A stretch of 64,000 bases of DNA. It comes from Siphonodentalium dalli. Lineage: Eukaryota > Mollusca > Scaphopoda > Gadilida > Siphonodentaliidae. The translations under genes and the position numbers were made by a program. The stretch covers positions 169,438,394 to 169,502,393 of the forward strand of contig CP136069.1 of NCBI GenBank assembly GCA_032622095.1, in the 5' to 3' direction. Position 1 is the first letter of the stretch, and each line of letters begins with the position of its first letter. Positions 1 to 10,862 of this stretch are shown piece after piece. The notes beneath the pieces were generated by a model, which did no database searches, was not told the DNA's origin, and saw nothing but the letters and a program-made list of their open reading frames with translations.

Positions 1-105
1 TTTTTCTGATCCCGACAGCGTCACTTTAGAAATGTTTATCATACATCATTGTCTTCCTCGTGCAAAGTTACCCCTGTGACAATCATTTGAAGCACTCTAG
101 ATGGC
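1..105 (-). mobile_element. Fragment of Helitron-type 5' module
   Basis: Read on the minus strand, this stretch carries the same ordered words as the left part of the Helitron at 6330-6440: a GGGGTAACTTT word, then an ACGAG-AAGA-AATG block, then TTTCTAAAGTGACG followed by a GTCGG/GTTGG-TCAG word. The three instances (here, 6330-6440 and 7590-7690) share word order and spacing. The element is cut by the window edge, so its 3' end is not visible. The assignment rests on similarity to the complete copy inside this window, not on a database match. Confidence 0.55.
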
Positions 106-2112
106 ACCCCGTTAATTGTGCCCCAGACCCTCCGAAGGAGGATTCGAGGGTATATAGTCGAGACCTCCGTCAGTCCTTCCATCCATCCGAGTGCACATTC
201 AGCCTTATGTGGTCAGGGGAGGAACCAAAGACATAAGAATGTTTGACATGATCGACCACCTAATCTCAAACTGCCTGTTATTCCGTACAATTTAGGAGTT
301 AAGTGAATATCTTAAGTGGGCAAACCTGTCAAATAAAATAAGAACGACAAATAAGAGACCAAATATATGGGTATGCGTCCTTCCGTCCGTAAAAAAAAAA
401 CATTCACAGCTCAAGTATCGATAGTCCAATTTAGATGTCCTTTGGTATGCCGGTAGACCAGCATTGTGGAAAGGATCTTTTTCTATAGAGGTATGGCCCC
501 TTTGTTGGAATTAGTGTAAAACGCGATATCAAAGCGTCCACAACAAACATTAATTAATCTGTGGATGTCTTTATTGTTGGATTTCGTTCCTTTGGCGTGG
601 TGATAGCACAGGTTGGAGGAAAGGATATCTACTACCGGTTTTGTCCATTAATTTTTACCAGAGTTACAGCCCTTGTTTGATTTGGTAATTTCTTAATTTT
701 GTCTCTTTACGAACATTTCAGCTTGGGCATGTTCATCGGATTTGGTTGTGCTATGGTGTATTGGTAGCCCAGTTTAAGGGGGAAAGGCTACACACTTATT
801 GGATTTAGAAAATAAAACAAAATTGCATCCATTGCCCACTCTCTAAACTGAGCATCGGGTGGGGGGCATATGCCACGCTTGACGTCGAACTTGTTTTTAT
901 AACAGACAGACATTCTCAAATATATATATTTCAGAGAAACAGCGCATTTTCCTAACCCGTTATATACTAAATACCAATTGATGAGAAGTTCTCTTAGGAA
1001 ATGTCCAGACAATAAGTTCAACAAACGACCACATTGAGCTTATTATCTTCCCATTTACCACCAGTGAATATGAATCATTCAGCACTTGTAATATTTGATG
1101 TCTGTCGTCTGCTCGTTTTTCTGGATCTCCAAATGAATGATAGGCTATTATAATGTATACCTTTATAACTGAATAGGAGAGTCCATTTAGTTTAGAAAAG
1201 TTTGACAGCATTGGTTACCATTGATTACCAACAGGATCCAAAAGCAGACGATCAGATTTATACTACTGTTTGTTTCGTTGGCTAAAAAATGGCGCCAAAT
1301 TGACTTTGTGTCACAACATGGAATATTGTTTTCCCAAACGTCGTAGCCATTTGATTAATTACTATCTAAAATATAATTAAATAACTAATGTGAATCATAT
1401 GAGCACATATCTGCCTAACATCTGCATATATGATACAAACGTCCATAAAATGATACAAACATCCATAAAATGATACAAACATCCATAAAATTGACTTGCA
1501 ATGATTCCATTCCGTGGCCAAATTATTGAAAGCAGGAAAAAAATAACTTTTGGTCTAAAATAATTTTTTTTTACACAAACTTTGAGAACAATTTCAACCT
1601 ATTTTTGGTCTGAAGTTTCCAACTGTTGAAAATGTTTACCAACGTTATGGTGATACACCCTTCCAACCACCCTCTGTTCCTGATCAAATGGCAACTTGGT
1701 GATACACCCTCCCAACCACCCTCTGTCCCTGATCAAAGGGCAACAGTATCGGTGTTCCGATAATGAACATCTCGTTGGTGCGATTCCACTCGACTCCCAA
1801 GTCGCTGTCAATTTATCTTATTATAATTCCGTACGCTTGCCTTCCATGTGACTGTGACTGCTCTAATGAACAAGATTGTCAATTATTTGAATAACGAACT
1901 GCTATCATGTTCAACTAAAGAGAAACCAACGTGCATCAATTCCAATTATTGGTTAACATGAGCACGGAATAATCCAGATACTTGTTATTTTTGCACAATC
2001 AACTGTTTTAAAGCCTCGTGGTGTTAGTAATATGAAATTATGCCAGCGTTTATAATAGTTCAGTCCGGCTCGGGGATCGCTATTTGTAGGTCGAACAAAA
2101 AGTTAGAGATGT
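106..2112. other. Stretch without a recognised gene
   Basis: No ORF with recognisable protein features and no coherent splice chain was found. The open frames here are short and unconvincing. The only structure noted is a short tandem repeat at 1431-1490. Confidence 0.6.
1431..1490. repeat. Tandem repeat, 3 x 20 bp
   Basis: Three consecutive units of TGATACAAACRTCCATAAAA, differing only at one G/A position. This is a minisatellite-like run with no coding potential. Confidence 0.9.
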
Positions 2113-2125
2113 TCAGGGTTCCAGA

Positions 2126-2431
2126 TGGGCCTCGGCGGCTCAATCGGTTAGGGTACAACTCCAAGCCGTTTCGTCCTCCAGCGCTGGCGATGATGGTTCA
2201 ACTCCACATGTTTCGATCATGGACATTGTAACTCATAATCGTTATCTGGTGGAGTTGCCAGTTACTCGTCGTTGGCCGGTAGTTTGCTGCACATGGTCGA
2301 CGAGTTTATCAGCCATTAAAATCACTGTTAGATTAGCCGTAATTGTGCGGATTTCCTCCACCACTGAAACTGGCAATGTCGCGATACGGCTTTATAGTTG
2401 CTGAAAGCGACATTAAACATCAATAAACCAA
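2126..2431 (+). mobile_element. Complete tRNA-derived SINE
   Basis: This is a short interspersed element of 306 bp, transcribed by RNA polymerase III in its active form. The 5' head is tRNA-like: an A-box-like CGGCTCAATCGG at about 2136-2147 and a B box GGTTCAACTCC at 2195-2205. The 3' end is the tail GTTGCTGAAAGCGACATTAAA followed by an A-rich CAATAAACCAATC stretch. It is flanked by a perfect 13-bp direct repeat TCAGGGTTCCAGA at 2113-2125 and 2432-2444, the target-site duplication expected of LINE-mediated insertion. The GCTGAAAGCGAC...TTAAA tail style is common in mollusc SINEs as I know them. The exact family is not assigned. Confidence 0.88.
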
Positions 2432-3037
2432 TCAGGGTTCCAGACCACCAGTTACAACGACAGCAACACAACAATATAACGTAGCATCCTTTCCTGCATT
2501 GTTCTTTTGAAAATGATGAAAAACTAGACCTATAAATGCTAAAAAATATCGTTTTGGTTTTTTTTTAAATAAACAAAATAAATGAATGTTCAAGTCCCTC
2601 TAAAACATGAGAACGATTAGAAATAAATGGAACAGAAATTCAATATCAAACAAAAGTATTATTTTTCATGTAGCACTTCTCGTTCCAAACGCTAGAATAA
2701 AAATAAAAAGTAAAACAGTTTTCGTGAAAAATGGAATCGAACCCTGTATACATCTTTTAATATTTCTGAGTGGAATTTATATGCCACAGAAAGACTTAAT
2801 CAAGTCATATATATAATTTATCTCAACTGGGGCCAATACTACACTTCTGCACGCGTAATTTATAAGATGGTACGATATCTAAAAACGTGCAGGTTTGACG
2901 CCGTAAAATCGCGTGACTTTTCTCGCCAAGTGTATAGCCATAGCAACACCATAGCAACACGTTACAAGTCACATGTATGTGGGGGTGAACCTGGCTAATA
3001 ACGGTACGTCTTTTTTGAGAAAGTAGGGTCCATAGAC

Positions 3038-3125
3038 AGTATTTAAACCTGTCATGACGGGAGCTGCGATGGTGCTTCATTAAAGATCCTGTGTATTATC
3101 TTATATATGCGAGTCTCCCATAAAT
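3038..3125. mobile_element. Fragment of TTAACC-type MITE with half palindrome
   Basis: This contains the arm CATGACGGGAGCTGCG...GGTGC, then CATTAAAGATCCTGTG and half of the recurrent palindrome (TTATATATGCGAGTCTCCCAT). The same arm recurs at 20697-20745 and, inverted, at 10412-10459 and 32652-32700. It is a truncated relic of the same MITE type as 10253-10459. Confidence 0.6.
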
Positions 3126-4104
3126 TGTTCTCATTAGGTTGAACTATTTGTGGCTGTTTTAATGTTTTCATTGTAATATATTGGGGTATGATGTTATATC
3201 ATGCGTTAATAAAATTAACTCAACAATTTTATGACACAAATGAAGCTCCCTCTGATAAGCCAAGACAATCAACTATTTGGTGATTGAATTGTTGTGTGAA
3301 ATTATTCTAGCAGTCTTGGTAAATAAAGAGACAAAAAAGAGAATTCTACTTTCAACCGCTAAAATGTATAAAACAATAATTGGTTTGGTCTTATCTTAAC
3401 AACTTTTGGGATTCTATATAACATTTAGATGATGATAAATGAAATTCATGATTTTTCGCCGGGTAGATCCGAATCATGTGTTTAAAATGTCTTGAAATAT
3501 TTGCAAACTCACGCCTGGTAATTTGTTGAGACAAGATATCCGTCACGTCCACTTCCCATCTTCCGTGATCAGATGACATACCAGCTAATTGACATCTACG
3601 CTGCGGCACATCGTCTATAGATGGAGCTCATTATCGACTATATAGTCCGTGTTGAATGTTATCGCCGGAAACGTAAAACTCCCGGAAGCAGACGTTTCCG
3701 GCAATTAACAGCACCGTGGTCATCGATCACTGCGCGAAAAAGTACTTCATCAGGACAACTGTTAGTACTGTACTATAGATTATGTAATGCCACCTGGTCC
3801 TTCCATGTTGATCCGGGCAGATCCTCTCGATAACATACGTAGGATCTTCATCTGGAATGGCTGTCGAGGTAGGATCCATCGACAAAGCTTAACCTTTTGA
3901 GTGCTCATCGGCCCTAAATTACGGTCTGTAAAATCGGCCCTAAAAATATAAAAAATAAAATGTTTTTATTTTTTGGTTGAATTATTTTTGGGTATGCTTA
4001 AGCATGCTATAGCAAATTTAAAAACAAACTGGATAAAACCTTAGGGCATGTTATAACTCAAAACTATCACCAAGTATTCATAGTAATAATTGTGATACCC
4101 ATGA

Positions 4105-4607
4105 TTAAAGGCACGTGCGGCCTTAATAGTCGAAAATATTCATATTTGTTCCAAACACCGTAAACAGAAAAACATTAAAACGCACACAGTTCCGTTCATA
4201 TATACCATGACCATCGCGTAAACAGCATGTTATCATAAAGACCATACTATATTTTTCCCAAGCAAGAGCCTGATTGTGTTACAGAAGACAGCACAATGCT
4301 ACTGGCTAATCACACACAAATGGCATAAACGCTCTTTATTAGTTCCATATCAGGTATTCACCAACAAAGAACGCTCTTTATGTTTACAATCATAATATAA
4401 ACAAACACCAGAAAAGTAACTTTTTATGCTTTTGTTTACATAACAATGGTCAAACATATGACCATAACATAATGATTATGCGATATTTCTTATTTGTATA
4501 CGGACAAAGTCTATCTACATTTTGATGTTCTTTCTGTTTGTTGCGGTTTTTGACGGGTGGAGATATTTTCACAGGATACCCACCGCCAAGGCCAACCGTG
4601 TCTTTAA
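4105..4607. mobile_element. TTAA/AGGCACG MITE, copy 1
   Basis: About 500 bp with ends TTAAAGGCACG and CGTGTCTTTAA, inserted inside 3893-4826. Three other copies are at 32747-33247, 42674-43156 and 57356-57882. Internal words shared by the copies include CGAAAATATTCATATTTGTT, AACGCTCTTTAT and TTTTTATGCTTTTGTTTACA. No coding sequence is present. Confidence 0.85.
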
Positions 4608-4710
4608 CATAAGATTCCCTGGCACTAAAACTACAAAATAAGTCTTAAAGATTATAAGAAAAAATTATTAAAATTGTAAAAAATAATAACAAATGATGAA
4701 AAATTGCTAG

Positions 4711-4779
4711 GCCAATGCATTATCTTATATATGCGAGGCGACCTATGGTCGACTCGCATTTATAAGAGAATGCATTGGC
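4711..4779. repeat. Recurrent 69-bp palindrome
   Basis: A nearly perfect inverted repeat. The left arm begins GCCAATGCATT and the right arm ends AATGCATTGGC, around a core GGCGACCTATGGTCGACTCG. This copy has two mismatches against the consensus (TTATCTT on the left arm and GCATTTATA on the right arm). It can in principle extrude as a cruciform. Confidence 0.9.
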
Positions 4780-5345
4780 ACAGGGTATATGGGTTAATAC
4801 AAAAATCGGACCTGGCACTCAAAGGGTTAATAGAGGATCATCCGTTGAAGCAGAAAGAAGAGTGATAACTCTAAATAGAACGTACATTAACGAAATAACG
4901 GATAATTTGTATGAAAGAATTAACAACACCAAAAGTGTTCCAGTTTGGTCTACAATAAGTCAAATTCTCCTATTGGGTGGGTGGAACTGCGGTGGGTTGA
5001 GGTACGCTCTTTAAAAACACGTTTTTTTTTCAAATATGTCCGTTATTTCGTTAAAAAACTTATTCAAATATCTCCGGGCAGTTATCTTGTCAATAATAAT
5101 TGTTAAAAAAAAAATTCTTCAAATATCTCACGTTATTTCGCTCAAAACAATTCTGCAAAGATCTCCATTATTTAGTCAATAGTAATTAAGTATGTATTAA
5201 TTTACGATCTATTTATAGTTATCACCCTTCATTCTGCTTCAACTGAAAATCTTCTAATAAATTTTATCTATGGATCCTACCTCGATAACAATTCCAGATG
5301 AAGATCCTACTTATGTTATCGAGAGGATCTGCCCCGGGATAAATC

Positions 5346-6279
5346 GTATTTATACGTAGGAACCTGTCATCATTTCCTCGTAACACCATCCTCTGACGTC
5401 ATGTCATGAAAACATTTATTAACCCGAAATTATACATGCTAACACAAGGAATAGTGTATTGTAATGAAGCGGATCGTACAAAATAAGTCCATGTGTCATA
5501 ACATACGACACATTATAACACGTTATGTAATTATGACGGTGGGCAGGTAATTCTTGATCTTTCCCATAGAAGACCAATTTAGTGCAGGTCCATTTTATGA
5601 ATCACGTTGAATTTAGTAGAACAGCTTATAAACATAAACCATAGAACTATATAACATCGAAACCCGTGAAGAATGCGGTGAACATTCAGAAGATTTGACT
5701 AAAACATTGTCAGTATGCATTGTTCGAAATTTAAACCGCCCTTGACCATTCACAGCGCAGCTACACGATTGGGTTATCTCTCTTGCTACAGTCGACCGCC
5801 AACTATCACAAGACGCTTTTTTATTTGTAACTATATGAGTTACTTATAAATGTACTACCTTTGTCAGATTCAGATCTCATACCTGGTCAAGTAGTCCTGC
5901 TAGTGTGCTATGATGCTGGTGAGCCCTGCTGAATTGATATAATGCTGTTAGGTAAACTGATTTTTTCTAACGTTGTCGTTTTCGCGGCGTTTGGCCAATG
6001 TGAGCGAGTTCAGAAAAAAAGCCAGTGTCGAAATGAGATATTTATGAACTTAATTATTTTTGAAAAATTTAATAATGGCTGCGCTGGTGTTTTCATAGTC
6101 AATTTGCAACTACTAATGCAACCAGTATTAAACTATTTCGCAATATATATGTTTTGAATGTTTCATACACATAATGGCTTTTGCTGTTCATGTTCATATT
6201 GTCCGAACACAACAAAAATGACAACTTAAAAAAATAACGGTACTTTTTCTTAACCACATGACCAGTCTTACATGAGTTA
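5346..6279. other. Stretch without a recognised gene
   Basis: No recognisable coding exon or repeat was found on either strand. The 71-residue frame at 5942-6157 shows no familiar motif, and its base composition resembles the flanks. Confidence 0.55.
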
Positions 6280-6429
6280 TCTATATCTATATTTGCGAAT
6301 GTCTGTCTGTGTTCTATATAAATTCACAGGGGACCACCTAGATGGCACAAAAGGGGTCTAATAGGGGTAACTTTTTACGAGAAAGATAATGGCGAGGGTT
6401 ATAATTTTCTAAAGTGACGCCGTTGTTGT

Positions 6430-8150
6430 CAGGGGCAGAAAAGGGGGAGGGGCGGAATTGTTTTTTTTTCGCCGATTGCCACCAAACTTATATATAATCA
6501 TCCCCATAATATGAGGAATTTAATGTTGTGGTTTAAATTTATCAAAATTCGCGCCGTCCGCGTCAGGGATGCCCGGAAGGGGAGAGTGGCACCAAAATTG
6601 ATCAAAAATAATTTCAGCGCCGAATTCCACCAAATTGATGCACATTCTTCAGAGATCTTCTCCATGATACAAGGAATCTTATTGTGTGATTTAAAGACGC
6701 CAAATTGGTGTGGTTGTGATGAGAGATTTGGGGGAGGGGGTGGTGGGTGTTTTTGTTACTATATCTGATGATAATTGGTTTAGTCGCCGATTGCCACGAA
6801 ACTTATACAAATTCATCCCCATGGTATGAGGTGTCTATTAGCGTGGCTTAAAGCTGTCAAAAGTGACGTCATTCGAGTCAGGGGTGCAATGAAAGGGAGA
6901 GGGCACCAAAATTGATACACAATATTTTTAGCGCCAATTTCCACCACATTCTTATCCATGATATGAGGAATCTAATCGTGTGATTTTAAAGACGTCACAT
7001 TGGTGCTGCTTTAGTGAGCGATGGCTGTGGGGTGGGGTGGGCACTAAATTTGATAAAAAATTGTTTAGTCGCGGCTTAGCACCTAACTTACAAATAATAA
7101 TCTCCATGATATCAGGAGTCTAATTGTGTGGTGTAAAGATGTCAAAAGTGGGGCCATTCGAGTCAGGGGTGCCTAGAGGGTGAGAGGGACACAGACATTG
7201 ATAAACAATATGTTTAGCGCCGATATCCACCTGATTGATACATATTCTTCTCCGTGATACGAATAATCTAATCGTGTGGTTTAAATGCGCCAAATGGGTG
7301 CCTTTTGGGTGAGAGATATGCAATGGTGGCCCTAAATTTGATACGAATTTGTATAATCTCCAATTTTCATAAATGTTATATATATTCATGTTTTTAATGA
7401 GTCTAAGTGTGTGGTTTAATGATGTCAAAAGTGGCGCCGTTTGAGTCCGAAATACATGTAGGGACGGGAGGGTCACCAAAAACCTATAAAAAATATGTTT
7501 TGTGCCAATTACCATCAGACTCTCAAATGATAAAATGAATCAAATGTTTGCGAATATCTGTCTATATATAACTTTAAGGGTACAATCGAGATGGCACCAA
7601 TGCGGTCTAAGAGGGATAACTTTTTACGAGTAAGATAATGGTGCGGATTAAATTTTCTAAAGTGACGTTGTTGGTGTCAGGGGAGGGGCTATTTTTAGCG
7701 CAGATTTCGACCAAATAGATATATTATTCTTCTCCGTGATACGAGGAATATAAACGTGGGATTTAAAGACGCGAAATTGGTGCCGTTTGGTGAGAGATGG
7801 GGGGGGGGGTAATAACTATGATAAGAATTTGTTTAGTTGCCGATTACCACCAAACTTATATATAATCATCTGCATTATATAATACATGCATGAGTCTAAT
7901 AGACGTGGTTTACATATGACAAAAGTGGTGCGGTTCAAGTCATGCATGAGGGGAGTTGCACCAAAGTTGATACAAATATATTTAGCACTAATTCCACCAA
8001 ATTCATGCACGTTCTTTTCTAATGATATGATGAATTAAATCACACTTGGGGTCGTTTGGGTCATGGATGGCAAGAGGAGATTCACCAGCATTTATAAGAT
8101 TGTTCAATTCGCCGATATCCAACTAAGTTATATATAGTCATCTCCCAGGC
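6430..8150 (+). repeat. Degenerate tandem modules inside the Helitron
   Basis: Two alternating submodules recur with a period of roughly 290-300 bp. One reads GCCGATTGCCACCAAACTTA then ATAATCATCCCCATAATATG (near 6471, 6785, 7065, 7840 and 8112). The other has a GCGCC-ATTCCACC word followed by ATTGAT and ATTCTTC (near 6618, 6932, 7215, 7697 and 7988). Units are diverged and some are shortened. No protein is encoded. Confidence 0.75.
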
Positions 8151-8860
8151 CATCTCCATGTCGTTCTAAGGAGTTTTTGGCATTGCAATTTCACAATCTC
8201 GACAATTGGTGACCGAATTAAGTCACTTGAACAATTATGTCTTCTCAGCTGTCATATGTATATGGGGATAGAAATCATGGCATTCCTATAATGATCTAGC
8301 AACACAGATACACAGAAGAAAGCATTAAAAGTATATTTATATCAATCTATTTAAGAGATACATATATTCATTCAAACTGAGGGACCTTGAATCGTCAGAG
8401 GATTGCATATTAGAATGGCTCATGTATATATTTTAACACGATTGAGTCTGTCCCATTCAATATAGTTTCCACACAAAAAGTTACAATTGCCAAGAAATAT
8501 GGAAATGTAGAGCAGGCCTGATAAAAAAAATAGTGGTCACAGTGTGCAGTCAATATGGTTACTTCTGAGATAAATTAAAACGCAGTCCGTAGCACATTAC
8601 TTGTCAGGATCCTCCAATAGTGATATCTGACAAGGGTATATCTGCCCGATACAGAGGATTTCTTTCATTTTTTAGAACAGACTCATCGCCTAAACATAAA
8701 CAACTCAAAATCTCGCTGTGTCGGGCACATGTAGCTGCTATACAAGAATAACATGATTTCTTTTAAACTGAAAATGATTAGCCAGTATATAGCACCAGAA
8801 CAGAGGAGCACCTGAACATATCTTTAAAACATCTATCTTCATGAAGATGTGATAAACTAG

Positions 8861-8886
8861 ATTGATTGATTGATTGATTGATTGAT
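8861..8886. repeat. (ATTG)n microsatellite
   Basis: About six perfect tandem copies of ATTG, lying inside the Helitron near its 3' end. Tetranucleotide runs of this kind are frequent near the ends of invertebrate mini-transposons. Confidence 0.95.
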
Positions 8887-9239
8887 ACATCTCTATGTAA
8901 AACACAATTGTCGTCTTTTATTTTTTCGAACTAATGTGTTTATGATGTTCATGTTTCATGCTATAACGTCTGAAGTATACGCAGTTGTAAATAAATAAAT
9001 ACTTCTTTATTGGTGGGACGAATTAAACGCTATAAACAAAATGATAATCGCTCCGACCTGACAAGGTGAGCCACTACTTATATTCCATGTGTAAGAATCA
9101 TGTTTTGTGATGCCATTTGGATATATAATTTATGAGAATACGTGAAACACTTTGAGAGCAAGAGTATTCTCTATTCCCACCAAATATCCAGAGGGTTTCA
9201 CATCACTTTAACCTGGGCAACGCCGGGTAACCCTGCTAG

Positions 9240-10248
9240 TATATTATAAAAGCGGCAGAGATGACAACAAAAACGTTTTAAAATACATGATAAAATAGTG
9301 CGCGGATTAATATAGTTCCATATTCTACAGTACTGCAATATAACTTTATACTGGTATTTCCAAGTCTAAAATTAAAATGCAACGAGTTGGTGAACGAATG
9401 ATTCATGTGATATAGTTGAAGGCTATAATTGTGGGCATATTTCAATGTTATGTGTATAAATAATTTAATCTAATTACACACGTGGTAGACGATGGAGCAT
9501 GTCACCTGATTCGCATAGCCTTATATATAAAAATATATCTAATACGGCCCAGATTAAATATTAATTAATATAAAATAATAGCTATGAATTGTTGACCCAT
9601 GTCCGGTTACGCTTCTATCAATTAAATTTTATTTTATTTCGAATATTTCATTATAAAATGAGATGATACAGTTTGCACTTTTATTGTTCTATTTTTAGAA
9701 CATATCATCCATGCGATACCATATAGCGATAGAGATCATTGGAGTGTTTCTATAGCTATGCCCCGAACGTCAAGTGTCCCAGATTGATTGATTGTATTGT
9801 TTTTTTCACATATCTAGAGGCGATAATGAGTCTAATTAACGTTTATTTGTGACAAAATTACACAATTAAATTTCTGGTCTCTGTTAACAGTAACCAATAT
9901 TGTTCGTTAGCTAAACAATCACGTTTTCACCAAACAATATTCCAAAAATAATCAATATTAGTCGATAGAAGCATTTCCTTACAGGGGTATATTCGATTCA
10001 TATCTAAAATGTTATACACCGGTAACTATATAACACATGTTTACAAAGAGATAAATAATATAGTGATATAGTGATCCTACACGTGTGTCCCCTGCGGTTG
10101 TGATGAGATATAATCTACATGTATAAGAATGTATAAGAATGGCCTGAGCATATGTAATTAGTTTGTCGTTCAATTCCTAGGACACTACAGCCATCTACGA
10201 CGATCGTTGTGACGTCGACATGCAAATTTGCCATCTTGTGAGCACACA
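9240..10248. other. Stretch without a recognised gene
   Basis: AT-rich DNA following the Helitron. No coding exon, RNA gene or repeat could be supported. Confidence 0.55.
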
Positions 10249-10252
10249 TTAA

Positions 10253-10459
10253 CCCTTCCTTAAATTTTGCGAAAACCCTGCCAGGGAGCCTCGCATATAT
10301 AAAAGAATGCATTAGCTTACAATATTTACCATGACCTTGTAAGCCAGTGCATTCGGTTATGTGTGCGAGGCTCCATATGGGAGACTCGCACATATAAGAG
10401 AATGCACTGGCACAGGATCTTTAATAGTGCACCACCGCAGCTCTTCAAACAAAAAATGG
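10253..10459. mobile_element. TTAA MITE with GCGAAAACCCTG and GATCTTTAAT arms
   Basis: It is flanked by TTAA at 10249-10252 and 10460-10463. The left end reads CCCTTCCTTAAATTTTGCGA and the right end finishes in CAAAAAATGG. It holds one complete palindrome (10343-10411, core CTCCATATGGGAG) and a half palindrome at about 10290-10313. The right-hand TTAA is also the left-hand TTAA of the next element, so the two abut. Confidence 0.75.
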
Positions 10460-10463
10460 TTAA

Positions 10464-10858
10464 CCCTTTACCCAACAGAACGGCCCTGTGCCAATGCATT
10501 CTCTTATATATGCGAGTCGACCATAGGTCGCCTCGCATATATATATAAGAGAATGCATTGGCTTAACACATTAAAAATTATAAAATTGTTAAAGAATGTA
10601 AGAAAAAATGGTAAAAAGTGTTAAAAAAAGATTTTTTTAGGCCAATGCATTCTCTTATATATGCGAGGCGACCTATGGTCGACTCGCATATATAAGAGAA
10701 TGCATTGGCACAGGGCATAACTGTAACTATCACAATGTGGTCAAGGAGCCGGTTCCAATGATATCCATATTTGTATGGTTTTATTGAGACAGACCCAAGA
10801 TAATTTAGGCTGTTGCAGCTTTATTTGGCCGGTTTTGGCCGGTTTGTTGGGTAAAGGG
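10464..10858 (+). mobile_element. piggyBac-like MITE with two internal palindromes, copy 1
   Basis: A 395-bp element with inverted ends CCCTTTACCCAACA and TGTTGGGTAAAGGG and TTAA on both sides (10460-10463 and 10859-10862). TTAA target duplication with CCC/GGG termini is the hallmark of piggyBac-type transposition. It contains two copies of the 69-73-bp palindrome (10490-10562 and 10641-10709) separated by an AT-rich spacer. The right part has TTTGGCCGGTTTTGGCCGG just inside the terminus. There is no coding capacity, so mobility would need a transposase in trans. Other copies are at 17855-18115 (truncated), 50416-50786 (inverted) and 61221-61613. Confidence 0.9.
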
Positions 10859-10862
10859 TTAA

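Larger units (their letters stand above)
3893..4826. mobile_element. TTAA-flanked element inserted in the arm of 3809-5340
   Basis: It is bounded by TTAA at 3889-3892 and 4827-4830. The termini are inverted: CCTTTTGAGTGCTC on the left and GGCACTCAAAGGG on the right. Terminal CC(C)TTT plus TTAA duplication is typical of piggyBac-like non-autonomous elements. It contains a second TTAA element (4105-4607) and one recurrent palindrome (4711-4779). Its right 40 bp resembles the end of the MITE at 54979-55250 (ACAAAAATCGGACYTGGCAC). Confidence 0.75.
3809..5340. mobile_element. Inverted-repeat element carrying two nested insertions
   Basis: The outer arms are inverted copies. The left arm starts at 3809 (GATCCGGGCAGATCCTCTCG) and the right arm ends at 5340 (CGAGAGGATCTGCCCCGGGAT). 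The left arm is interrupted at a TTAA at 3889-3892 and resumes at 4831, where GTTGAAGCAGAA...GTGATAACT...AAATAGA pairs with the right arm at about 5180-5250. The uninterrupted right arm therefore shows the pre-insertion state. The inner sequence has motifs of the AACGAAATAACGGA type at about 4890 and 5030-5140. No coding sequence is seen, so this is a non-autonomous DNA transposon of unassigned superfamily. Confidence 0.75.
6280..9239 (+). mobile_element. Helitron (non-autonomous), 5' TC to 3' CTAG
   Basis: Helitrons are rolling-circle DNA transposons that insert between A and T without target duplication. Here a host A (6279) is followed by the 5' end TCTATATCTATATTTGCG and a GAATGTCTGTCTGTGTTC word. 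The 3' end has an imperfect hairpin ACCTGGGC-aa-CGCCGGGT at 9211-9228, then CTAG at 9236-9239 and a host T at 9240. No Rep/helicase frame was recognised, so the copy is non-autonomous. Its body is filled by degenerate tandem modules (6430-8150). A second copy of the 5' module begins near 7550, suggesting internal duplication or a nested partial copy. Confidence 0.8.

Noticed and set aside
4711-4779. Palindromes as bacterial terminators
   Set aside because: The DNA is animal nuclear sequence with spliced genes. The palindromes belong to transposons.
7120-7515. 131-codon minus-strand frame
   Set aside because: It lies in the degenerate tandem modules of the Helitron and repeats with the modules.
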